From positions 682,001-746,000 of the forward strand of contig NW_027490182.1 of the NCBI RefSeq assembly GCF_050948175.1: 64,000 bases of DNA, in the 5' to 3' direction. Under the pieces are notes generated by a model that had not been told where the DNA came from, made no database searches, and saw only the letters and a program-made list of their open reading frames with translations. A program made the translations under genes and the position numbers. The number at the start of each line of letters is the position of its first letter. The stretch's first letter is position 1. Of the stretch, positions 52,041-64,000 are shown piece after piece. The stretch comes from Xylocopa sonorina. Its lineage: Eukaryota > Arthropoda > Insecta > Hymenoptera > Apidae.

Positions 52041-55000
52041 CAAGGAGCATTTACATTCTTTTGAAGTGAATACGAGGTATACATGACACTTTGCAATGAA
52101 TATTATATCTTATCATGGAACATAGAAGTGAGATGCGATATCGCGTTTTAAGAAGCATTAGAACTCAATTGCTACGATGCCTAGACATCTGCAAGTGCTA
52201 TTTCCTAGCAAGGAAGTGTCGCATTTACATTCTTTTGAAGTGAATACGAGGTATACATAACACTCCATAATGAATATTATATCTTATCATGAAGCATGGA
52301 AATAAGTAGCGATATCGCGTTTTAAGAAGCATTAGAACTCTAACGCTACAATACGTAGATATCTGGAAACTCTATTTCCTAGGAAGGAAATGTCGCATTT
52401 ACATTCCATTGAAGTGAACACGAGGTATACATGACACTTCGCAATGAATATTATATCTTATCATGAGACATAGAAATGAGATGCGACATCTCGTTTTAAG
52501 AAGCATTATAACCCTATTGCCACGATACGTAGGCATCTGCAAACGCTATTTCCTAGCATGGAAGTGTCGCATATACATTCTTTTGAAGTGAATACGAGGT
52601 ATACATAACATTCCACAATGAATATTATATCTTGTTACGAAATATAGAAATGAAATACGACTTCTCGTTTTAAGAAGCATTAGAACTCTATTGCTACGAT
52701 AAGTAGACATCTGCATACAATATTTCCTAGCAAGGAAGTGTCGCATTTACATTCTTTTGAAGTGAATACGAAGTATACATAACACTCCACAATGAATATT
52801 ATAACTTATCACGAAACATAGAAGTGAGATGCGATATCACGATTTAAGAAGCACTAGAACTCTATTGCTACGATGCGTAGACATCTGCAAGTGCTATTTC
52901 CTAGCAAGGAAGTGTCGCATTTACATTCTTTTGAAGTGAATACGAGGTATACATAACACTCCACAATAAATATTATATCTTATCACGAAACATAGAAATG
53001 AAATGCGATATCGCGTTTTAAGAAGCATTAGTACGCTATTGCTACGATACGTAGACATCTGCAATCGCTATTTCCCAGCATGCAAGTTTCGCATTTACAT
53101 TCTTTTGAAGTGAATACGAGGTATACATGACACTTCGCAATGAATATTATATCTTATCATGAAACATAGAAGTGAGATGCGACATCTCGATTTAAGAAGT
53201 ATTAGAACTCTATTCTTTCGATACGTTGTCATCTGGAAACGCTACTTCCTAGCAAGGAAATGTTGCATTTACATTTCATTGAAGTGAATACGAGGTATAC
53301 ATGGCACTTCGCAATGGATATTATATCTTATCATGAAACATAGAAGTGAGATGCGACATCGCGTTCTAAGAAGCATTAGAACTCTATTGCTACGATACGT
53401 AGACATCTGCAAAGGCTATTTCCTAGCATGGAAGGGTCGCATTTACATTCTTTTGAAGTGAATACGAGGTATACATAACACTCCATAATGAATATTATAT
53501 CTTATCATGAAACATAGCAGTGAGATGCGATATCGCGTTTTAAGAAGCATTAGAACTCTATTGCTACGATACGTAGACATCTGGAAACGCTATTTCCCAG
53601 CGTGGAAGTGTCGCACTTACATTCTTTTGAAGTGAATACGAGATATACATGACACTTCGCAATGGATATTATATCTTATCATGAAACATAGAAGTGAGAT
53701 GCGATATCGCGTTTTAAGAAGCATTAGAACTCTATTGCTACGAAACGTAGACATCTGCAAACACTATTTCCTAGCATGCAAGTGTCGCATTTATATTCTT
53801 TTGAAGTGAATACGAGCTATACATGACACTTCGCAATGAATATTATATCTTATCATGAAACATAGTAGTGAGATGCGATATCGCGTTTTAAGAAGCATTA
53901 GTACCCTATTGCTACGATACGTAGACATCTGCAAACGCTATTTCCTAGCATGGAAATGATGCATTTACATTCTTTTGAAGTTAATACGAGGTATACATGA
54001 CATTTCACAATGAATATTATATCTTATCATGAAACATAGAAGTGAGATACTATATCGCGTTCTAAGAAGCATTAGAACTCTATTCCTACGATGCGTAGAC
54101 ATCTGCAAATGTTATTTCCTAACAAGGAAGTGTCGCATTTACATTCTTTTGAAGTGAATACGAGGTATACATAACACTCCACAATGAATATTATATCTTA
54201 TCACGAAACATAGAAATGAAATGCGACATCTCGTTTTAAGTAGCATTAGAACTCTATTGCTACGATACGTAGACATCGGCAATCGCTATTTCCTAGCATG
54301 GGAGTGTCGCAGTTACATTCTTTTGAAGCGAATACGAGGTATACATGACACTTCGCAATGGATATTATATCTTATCATGAAACGTAGAAGTGAGATGCGA
54401 CATCTCGTTTTAAGAAGTATCAGAACCCTATTCTTTCGATACGTGGTCTGGAAATGCTATTTCCTAGCACGGAAGTTTCGTATTTACATGCTTTTGAAGT
54501 GAATATGAGGTATACATGACACTCCATAATGAATATTACATCTTATCATGAAACATAGCTGTGAGATACGATATAGCGTTTTAAGAAGCATTAGACCTCT
54601 TTTCCTACGATGCGTAGACATCTGCAAATGTTATTTCCTAGCAAGGAAGTGTCGCATTTACATTGTTCTGAAGTAAATACGAGGTATACATAACATTCCA
54701 CATTGAATATTATATCTTATTACGAAACATGGAAATGAAATACGACTTCTCATTTTAAGAAGCATTAGAACTCTATTGCTACGATACGTAGACATCTGCA
54801 AACAATATTTCCTAGCAAGGAAGTGTCGCATTTACATTCTCTTGAAGTGAATACCAGGTATACATATCACTCCACAATGAATATTATATCTGATCATGAA
54901 ACATAGAAGTGAGATGCGATATCGCGATTTAAGAAGCACTAGAACTCTATTGCTACGATGCGTAGACATCTGCAAATGTTATTTCCTAGCAAGGAAGTGT

Positions 55001-55109
55001 CGCATTTACATTCTTTTGAAGTGAATACGAGGTATACATAGCATTCCATATTGAATATTATATCTTATTACGAAACATAGAAATGAAATACGACTTCTCA
55101 TTTTATGAA

Positions 55110-58100
55110 GCATTACAACTCTATTGCTACGATACGTAGACATCTGCAAACAATATTTCCTAGCGAGGAAGTTTCGCATTTACATTCATTTGAAGTCAAT
55201 ACGAGGTATACATGACACTTCGCAATCGATATTATATCTTATCATGAAACATAGAAATGAGATGCGACATCTCGTTTTAAGAAGTATTAGAACTCTATTC
55301 TTTCGATACGTTGTCATCTGGAAACGCTACTTCCTAGCAAGGAAGTGTCGCATTTACATTCTTTTGAAGTGAATACGAGGTATACATGACACTTCCCAAT
55401 GAGTATTATATCTGATCAAGAAACATAGAAATGAGATGCGACATCGCGTTTTGAGAAGCATTAGAACCCCATTGCTTCGATGCATAGACATCTGCAAACT
55501 CTACTTCCTAGCAGGGAAGTGTCGCAATTACATTCTTTTGAAGTGAATACGAAGTATACATGACACTTCATAATGAATATTATATCTTTTCATGAATCAT
55601 AGAAGTGAGATGCGATATTGCGTTTTAAGAAGCATTAGAACTCTATTGCTACGATACGTAGACATCTGCAAACGCTATTTCCTAGCATGGAAATGCCGCA
55701 TTTGTATTCTTTTGAAGTTAATACGAGGTATACATGACACTTCGCAATGAATATTATACCTTATCATGAAACATAGAAGTGAGATGCGATATCGCGATTT
55801 AAGAAGCGCTAGAACTCTATTGCTACGATGCGTAGACATCCGCAAATGTTATTTCCTAGCAAGGAAGTGTCGCATTTACATTCCTTTCAAGTGAATACGA
55901 GGTATACATAACAGTCCACAATGAATATTATATCTTATTACGAAACATTGAAATGAAATAGGACTTCTCATTTTAAGAAGCATTCGAACTATATTGCTAC
56001 GATACGTAGACATCTGCAAACTCTATTTCCTAGCAAGGAAATGTCGCATTTACATTTCATTGAAGTGAATACGAGTTATACATGGCACTTCGCAATGGAT
56101 ATTATATCTTATCATGAAACATAGAAGTGAGATGCGATATCGCGATGTAAGAAGCGCTAGAACTCTATTGCTACGATGCGCAGACATCTGCAATTGTTAT
56201 CTCCTAGGAAGGAAGTGTCGCATTTACATTCCTTTGAAGTGAATACGAGGTATACATGACACTTCGCAATGAATATTATATCTGATCATGAAACATAGAA
56301 ATGAGATGCGACATCTCGTTTTAAGAAGCATTAGAACTCTTTTGCTACGATACGTAGACATCTGCAAACGCTATTTCCTAGCATGGAAGTGTCGCATTTA
56401 CATTCATTTGAAGTGAATACGATGTATACATGACACTTCGCAATGAATATTATATCATATTATGAAACATAGAAGTGAGATGCGATATCGCGTTTTAAGA
56501 AGCATTAGAACTCTATTGCTACGATACTCAGACATCTGCAAACGCTATTTGCTAGCATGGAAGTGTCGCATTTACATTCTTTTGAAGTGAATACGAGATA
56601 TACATGACACTTCGCAATGAATATTATATTTTATCATGATACATAGAAGTGATATGCGATATCGCGTTTTAAGAAGCATTAGAACCCTATTGCTGCGATA
56701 CGTAGACGTCTGCAAACGCTACTTCCTAGCATCTAAGTGTCGCATTTACGTTCTTTTGAAGCGAATACGAAGTATACATGACACTTCGCAATGAATATTA
56801 TATCTTATCATGATACATAGAAGTGAGATGCGATATGGTATTTTAAGAATCATTAGAACTCTACTGTTTCAAAACGTAGTCATCTGGAAACGCTATTTCC
56901 TAGCAAGGAAGTGTCGCATTTACATCCTTTTGAAGTGAATACGAGATATACATGACACTTCGCAATGAATATTATATCTTATCATGGAACATAGGAATGA
57001 GGTGCTATATCGCGTTTTGAGAAGCATTAGAACTCTATTGCTAATAAACGTAGACGTCTGCAAACTCTATTTCCTAGCAAGGAAATTTCGCACTTACATT
57101 CCACTGAAGTGAATACGAGGTATACATAACATTAAACAATGAATATTATATCCTGTTACGAAACATAGAAATGAAATACTACATCTCGTTTTAAGAAGCA
57201 TTAGTACTCTATTGCTGTGATACGTAGACATCTGCAAACAATATTTCCTAGCAAGGAAGTGTCGCATTTACATTTTTGTGAAGTGAAATCGAGGTATACA
57301 TGACACTTCGCAATGAATATTATATTTTATCATGAAACATAGAAGTGAGATGCGATATCGCGTTTTAAGAAGCATTAGAACCCTATTGCTGCGATACGTA
57401 GACATCTGCAAACAATATTTCCTAGCATGGAAGTGACGCATTTACGTTCTTTTGAAGCGAATACGAAGTATACATGACACTTCGCAATGAATATTATATC
57501 TTATCATGATACATAGAAGTGAGATGCGATATGGTATTTTAAGAATCATTAGAACTCTATAGTTTCAAAACGTAGTCATCTGGAAACGCTATTTCCTAGC
57601 AAGGAAGTGTCGCATTTACATCCTTTTGAAGTGAATACGAGATATACATGACACTTCGCAATGAATATTATATCTTATCATGAAAGATAGGAATGAGGTG
57701 CTATATCGCGTTTTGAGAAGCATTAGAACTCTATTGCTAATATACGTAGACATCTGCAAACTCTATTTCCTAGCAAGGAAATGTCGCATTTACATTTCAT
57801 TGAAGTGAATACGAGGTATACATGGCACTTCGCAATGGATATTATATCTTATCATGAAACATAGAAGTGAGATGCGATATCGCGATGTAAGAAGCGCTAG
57901 AACTCTATTGCTACGATGCGTAGACATCTGCAATTGTTATCTCCTAGGAAGGAAGTGTCGCATTTACATTCCTTTGAAGTGAATACGAGGTATACATGAC
58001 ACTTCGCAATGAATATTATATCTGATCATGAAACATAGAAATGAGATGCGACATCTCGTTTTAAGAAGCATTAGAACTCTATTGCTACGATACGTAGACA

Positions 58101-61100
58101 TCTGCAAACGCTATTTCCTAGCATGGAAATGCCGCATTTGTATTCTTTTGAAGTTAATACGAGGTATACATGACACTTCGCAATGAATATTATACCTTAT
58201 CATGAAACATAGAAGTGAGATGCGATATCGCGATTTAAGAAGCACTAGATCTCTGTTGCTACGATGCGTAGACATCTGCAAATGATATTTCCTAGCAAGG
58301 AAGTGTCGCATTTACATTCTTTTGAAGTGAATACGAGGAATACATGACAGTTCGCAATGAATATTATATCTTATCATGAAACATAGAAGTGAGATGCGAT
58401 ATCGCGATTTAAGAAGCGCTCGAACTCTATTGCTACGATGCGTAGACATCTGCAAATGTTATTTCCTAGCAAGGAAGTGTCGCATTTACATTCCTTTCAA
58501 GTGAATACGAGGTATACATAACAGTCCACAATGAATATTATATCTTATTACGAAACATTGAAATGAAATAGGACTTCTCATTTTAAGAAGCATTCGAACT
58601 ATATTGCTACGATACGTAGACATCTGCAAACTCTATTTCCTAGCAAGGAAATGTCGCATTTACATTTCATTGAAGTGCATACGAGGTATACATGGCACTT
58701 CGCAATGGATATTATATCTTATCATGAAACATAGAAGTGAGATGCGATATCGCGATGTAAGAAGCGCTAGAACTCTGTTGCTACGATGCGTAGACATCTG
58801 CAATTGTTATCTCCTAGGAAGGAAGTGTCGCATTTACATTCCTTTGAAGTGAATACGAGGTATACATGACACTTCGCAATGAATATTATATCTGATCATG
58901 AAACATAGAAATGAGATGCGACATCTCGTTTTAAGAAACATTAGAACTCTTTTGCTACGATACGTAGACATCTGCAAACGCTATTTCCTAGCATGGAAGT
59001 GTCGCATTTACATTCATTTGAAGTGAATACAATGTATACATGACACTTCGCAATGAATATTATATCATATTATGAAACATAGAAGTGAGATGCGATATCG
59101 CTTTTTAAGAAGCATTAGAACTCTATTGCTACGATACTCAGACATCTGCAAACGCTATTTGCTAGCATGGAAGTGTCGCATTTACATTCTTTTGAAGTGA
59201 ATATGAGGTATACATAACACTCTACAATGAATATTATATCTTATCACGAAACATAGAAGTCAGATGCGAAATCGCGATTTAAGAAGCGCTAGAACTCTAT
59301 TGCTACGATGCGTAGACATCTGGAAATGTTATTTCCTAGCAAGGAAGTGTCGCATTTACATTCTTTTGAAGTGAATACGAGGTATACATAACACTCTACA
59401 ATGAATATTATATCTTATCATGAAACATAGCAGTGAGATACGATATCGCGATATAAGACGCGCTAGAACTCTATTGCTACGATACGTAGACATCTGCAAA
59501 CAATATTTCCTAGCGAGGAAGTGTCGCATTTACATTCATTTGAAGTCAATACGAGGTATACATGACACTTCGCAATCGATATTATATCTTATCATGAAAC
59601 ATAGAAATGAGATGCGACATCTCGTTTTAAGAAGTATTAGAACTCTATTCTTTCGATACGTTGTCATCTGGAAACGCTACTTCCTAGCAAGGAAGTGTCG
59701 CATTTACATTCTTTTGAAGTGAATACGAGGTATACATGACACTTCCCAATGAGTATTACATCTGATCAAGAAACATAGAAATGAGATGCGACATCGCGTT
59801 TTGAGAAGCATTAGAACCCTATTGCTTCGATGCATAGACATCTGCAAACTCTACTTCCTAGCAGGGAAGTGTCGCAATTACATTCTTTTGAAGTGAATAC
59901 GAAGTATACATGACACTTCATAATGAATATTATATCTTTTCATGAATCATAGAAGTGAGATGCGATATTGCGTTTTAAGAAGCATTAGAACTCTATTGCT
60001 ACGATACGTAGACAGCTGCAAACGCTATTTCCTAGCATGGAAATGCCGCATTTGTATTCTTTTGAAGTTAATACGAGGTATACATGACACTTCGCAATGA
60101 ATATTATACCTTATCATGAAACATAGAAGTGAGATGCGATATCGCGATTTAAGAAGCGCTAGAACTCTATTGCTACGATGCGTAGATATCTGCAAATGTT
60201 ATTTCCTAGCAAGGAAGTGTCGCATTTACATTCCTTTCAAGTGAATACGAGGTATACATAACAGTCCACAATGAATATTATATCTTATTACGAAACATTG
60301 AAATGAAATAGGACTTCTCATTTTAAGAAGCACTCGAACTATATTGCTACGATACGTAGACATCTGCAAACTCTATTTCCTAGCAAGGAAATGTCGCATT
60401 TACATTTCATTGAAGTGAATACGAGGTATACATGGCACTTCGCAATGGATATTATATCTTATCATGAAACATAGAAGTGAGATGCGATATCGCGATGTAA
60501 GAAGCGCTAGAACTCTATTGCTACGATGCGTAGACATCTGCAATTGTTATCTCCTAGGAAGGAAGTGTCGCATTTACATTCCTTTGAAGTGAATACGAGG
60601 TATACATGACACTTCGCAATGAATATTATATCTGATCATGAAACATAGAAATGAGATGCGACATCTCGTTTTAAGAAGCATTAGAACTCTTTTGCTACGA
60701 TACGTAGACATCTGCAAACGCTATTTCCTAGCATGGAAGTGTCGCATTTACATTCATTTGAAGTGAATACGATGTATACATGACACTTCGCAATGAATAT
60801 TATATCATATTATGAAACATAGAAGTGAGATGCGATATCGCGTTTTAAGAAGCATTAGAACTCTATTGCTACGATACTCAGACATCTGCAAACGCTATTT
60901 GCTAGCATGGAAGTGTCGCATTTACATTCTTTTGAAGTGAATACGAGATATACATGACACTTCGCAATGAATATTATATCTTATCATGATACATAGAAGT
61001 GATATGCGATATCGCGTTTTAAGAAGCATTAGAACCCTATTGCTGCGATACGTAGACGTCTGCAAACGCTACTTCCTAGCATCTAAGTGTCGCATTTACG

Positions 61101-63680
61101 TTCTTTTGAAGCGAATACGAAGTATACATGACACTTCGCAATGAATATTATATCTTATAATGATACATAGAAGTGAGATGCGATATGGTATTTTAAGAAT
61201 CATTAGAACTCTACTGTCTCAAAACGTAGTCATCTGGAAACGCTATTTCCTAGCAAGGAAGTGTCGCATTTACATCCTTTTGAAGCGAATACGAAATATA
61301 CATGACACTTCGCAATGAATATTATATCTTATCATGAAACATAGGAATGAGGTGCTATATCGCGTTTTGAGAAGCATTAGAACTCTATTGCTAATAAACG
61401 TAGACGTCTGCAAACTCTATTTCCTAGCAAGGAAATTTCGCACTTACATTCCACTGAAGTGAATACGAGGTATACATAACATTAAACAATGAATATTATA
61501 TCCTATTACGAAACATAGAAATGAAATACTACATCTCGTTTTAAGAAGCATTAGTACTCTATTGCTGTGATACGTAGACATCTGCAAACAATATTTCCTA
61601 GCAAGGAAGTGTCGCATTTACATTTTTGTGAAGTGAAATCGAGGCATACATGACACTTCGCAATGAATATTATATTTTATCATGAAACATAGAAGTGAGA
61701 TGCGATATCGCGTTTTAAGAAGCATTAGAACCCTATTGCTGCGATACGTAGACATCTGCAAACAATATTTCCTAGCATGGAAGTGACGCATTTACGTTCT
61801 TTTGAAGCGAATACGAAGTATACATGACACTTCGCAATGAATATTATATCTTATCATGATACATAGAAGTGAGATGCGATATGGTATTTTAAGAATCATT
61901 AGAACTCTATAGTTTCAAAACGTAGTCATCTGGAAACGCTATTTCCTAGCAAGGAAGTGTCGCATTTACATTCTTTTGAAGTGAATACGAGATATACATG
62001 ACACTTCGCAATGAATATTATATCTTATCATGATACATAGAAGTGATATGCGATATCGCGTTTTAAGATGCATTAGAACCCTATTGCTGCGATACGTAGA
62101 CGTCTGCAAACGCTACTTCCTAGCATCTAAGTGTCGCATTTACGTTCTTTTGAAGCGAATACGAAGTATACATGACACTTCGCAATGAATATTATATCTT
62201 ATCATGATACATAGAAGTGAGATGCGATATGGTATTTTAAGAATCATTAGAACTCTACTGTTTCAAAACGTAGTCATCTGGAAACGCTATTTCCTAGCAA
62301 GGAAGTGTCGCATTTACATCCTTTTGAAGTGAATACGAGATATACATGACACTTCGCAATGAATATTATATCTTATCATGAAACATAGGAATGAGGTGCT
62401 ATATCGCGTTTTGAGAAGCATTAGAAATCTATTGCTAATATACGTAGACATCTGCAAACTCTATTTCCTAGCAAGGAAATGTCGCATTTACATTTCATTG
62501 AAGTGAATACGAGGTATACATGGCACTTCGCAATGGATATTATATCTTATCATGAAACATAGAAGTGAGATGCGATATCGCGATGTAAGAAGCGCTAGAA
62601 CTCTATTGCTACGATGCGTAGACATCTGCAATTGTTATCTCCTAGGAAGGAAGTGTCGCATTTACATTCCTTTGAAGTGAATACGAGGTATACATGACAC
62701 TTCGCAATGAATATTATATCTGATCATGAAACATAGAAATGAGATGCGACATCTCGTTTTAAGAAGCATTAGAACTCTATTGCTACGATACATAGACATC
62801 TGCAAACGCTATTTCCTAGCATGGAAATGCCGCATTTGTATTCTTTTGAAGCGAATACGAGGAATACATGACAGTTCGCAATGAATATTATATCTTATCA
62901 TGAAACATAGAAGTGAGATGCGATATCGCGATTTAAGAAGCGCTTGAACTCTATTGCTACGATGCGTAGACATCTGCAAATGTTATTTCCTAGCAAGGAA
63001 GTGTCGCATTTACATTCCTTTCAAGTGAATACGAGGTATACATAACAGTCCACAATGAATATTATATCTTATTACGAAACATTGAAATGAAATAGGACTT
63101 CTCATTTTAAGAAGCATTCGAACTATATTGCTACGATACGTAGACATCTGCAAACTCTATTTCCTAGCAAGGAAATGTCGCATTTACATTTCATTGAAGT
63201 GCATACGAGGTATACATGGCACTTCGCAATGGATGTTATATCTTATCATGAAACATAGAAGTGAGATGCGATATCGCGATGTAAGAAGCGCTAGAACTCT
63301 GTTGCTACGATGCGTAGACATCTGCAATTGTTATCTCCTAGGAAGGAAGTGTCGCATTTACATTCCTTTGAAGTGAATACGAGGTATACATGACACTTCG
63401 CAATGAATATTATATCTGATCATGAAACATAGAAATGAGATGCGACATCTCGTTTTAAGAAGCATTAGAACTCTATTGCTACGATACTCAGACATCTGCA
63501 AACGCTATTTGCTAGCATGGAAGTGTCGCATTTACATTCTTTTGAAGTGAATACGAGGTATACTTGACAAATCGCAATGAATATTATATCTCATCATGAA
63601 ACATAGATGTGAGATGCGATATCGCGTTTTAAGCAGTATTAGAACACCATTGCTACGATACGTAGACATCTGCAAACGCT
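55110..63680 (-). repeat. Large higher-order repeat, about 25 monomers (4,350 bp)
   Basis: Positions 55,110-57,610 match 59,460-61,960 at an offset of exactly 4,350 bp (25 x 174). The match then continues with offset 4,698 (27 units; 57,680-58,140 to 62,380-62,840) and 4,524 (26 units; 58,320-59,160 to 62,845-63,680). So copy 2 gained two monomers near 62.0-62.3 kb and lost one near 62.84 kb. Within each copy a sub-block recurs 15 units (2,610 bp) apart (55,801 and 58,411; 56,141 and 58,751; 56,401 and 59,011). Diagnostic variants are GATATGGTATTTTAAG, CTAGCATCTAAGTG, GCGATGTAAGAAGCGC and AATAGGACTTCTCATT. Confidence 0.93.
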
Positions 63681-64000
63681 ATTTCCTAGCATGGAAGTGT
63701 CGCATTTATCTTCTTTTGAAGTGAATACGATATATACATGACACTTCGCAATGAATATCTTATCATGAGGCATAGAAATGAGATGCGATATCCCGTTTTA
63801 AGAAGCTTTAGAACTCCATTGCATCGATACGTAGACATCTGCAAACGCTGTTTGCTAGCAAGAAAGTGTCGCATTTACATTCATTTGATGTGTAGACGAG
63901 AAATACATAACACATCGCAATGAATATTATATCTAATCATGAGACACTGAAGTGAGATGCGATATCGTGTTTTAAGTAGCTTTAGAACTCTATTGCTTCG

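Larger units (their letters stand above)
32351..64000 (-). repeat. 174-bp satellite array, block D (reversed orientation)
   Basis: About 182 monomers, continuing past the window. The consensus unit is 174 bp: AAGCATTAGAACTCTATTGC, then CTACGATACGTAG, CATCTGCAAACGC, CCTAGCAAGGAAGTGTCGC, CATTCTTTTGAAGTG, ACGAGGTATACATGAC, CAATGAATATTATATC, ATGAAACATAGAAGTGAG and GCGATATCGCG. The left end is diverged (GGAAACGC, GTGTGGC, TAACACTTC variants). From 38 to 51.7 kb it mixes the GAATACGC / GTTTGGAGTG subtype with the common one. From about 52 kb the units are the most uniform in the window, and offsets between copies are exact multiples of 174. The left end repeats block A's right end in inverse order. 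Confidence 0.97.

Noticed and set aside
52000..64000. CENP-B box in the monomer
   Set aside because: The nearest string, CTTCGCAATGAA, lacks the required A and CGGG positions of the TTCGNNNNANNCGGG consensus.
1..64000. Telomeric TTAGG arrays
   Set aside because: No run of TTAGG or CCTAA was seen. CCTAG in the monomer is a single 5-mer per unit.
1..64000. CRISPR array
   Set aside because: The repetition is contiguous tandem satellite without unique spacers, and the sequence is eukaryotic.

Overview
This window is eukaryotic repeat DNA, not a gene cluster. About 57 of 64 kb is one tandem satellite with a 174-bp monomer (individual units 173-174 bp where offsets were measured; by arithmetic roughly 320 copies). 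The rest is AT-rich single-copy DNA, LTR-retrotransposon fragments, a DNA-transposon relic and the remains of one intron-containing gene. The AT-rich background, the transposon end reading CCACCCTGTATA, the LTR with a TGGCGCCCAA primer site and the spliced gene relic suggest an insect. A hymenopteran is my best guess, but it is an inference. Nothing bacterial or phage-like was seen.

Layout. Block A (1-7,080) reads in the orientation I call forward. It decays into old monomers (7,081-7,559) and stops at an LTR fragment (7,560-8,164). An AT-rich unique island follows (8,165-12,035). It holds a broken gene resembling the meiotic RING proteins of the Zip3/RNF212/Vilya family (about 9,358-10,269) with a transposon relic in its intron. 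A GC-rich retroelement-like patch with two long C-runs (12,036-12,505) abuts block B (12,506-19,468), where the satellite is reversed. At 19,469-19,474 the satellite flips orientation within a 6-bp microhomology, and block C (19,475-29,640) runs forward. Block C ends in degenerate monomers, a hairpin and a second unique island (30,237-31,088). A second LTR fragment in minus orientation (31,089-31,874) then leads through degenerate monomers into block D (32,351-64,000, reversed), which runs off the window.

How the parts relate. The right end of block A with its LTR, and the left end of block D with its LTR, are inverted copies. They match monomer by monomer, with whole-unit gains and losses, and closely through the first part of the LTR. 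Similarity then drops inside the LTR and the flanks become unrelated, which points to LTR-LTR ectopic recombination or a fold-back event. Within the blocks, runs of 3, 7, 8, 9, 10 and about 25 monomers are repeated with offsets that are whole multiples of the monomer, the mark of in-register unequal exchange. Edge monomers are the most diverged. The right part (52-64 kb) is the most uniform and probably approaches the active core of a centromeric or pericentromeric array. No intact protein gene can be supported. Most open frames are satellite frames that stay open because 174 is divisible by 3.
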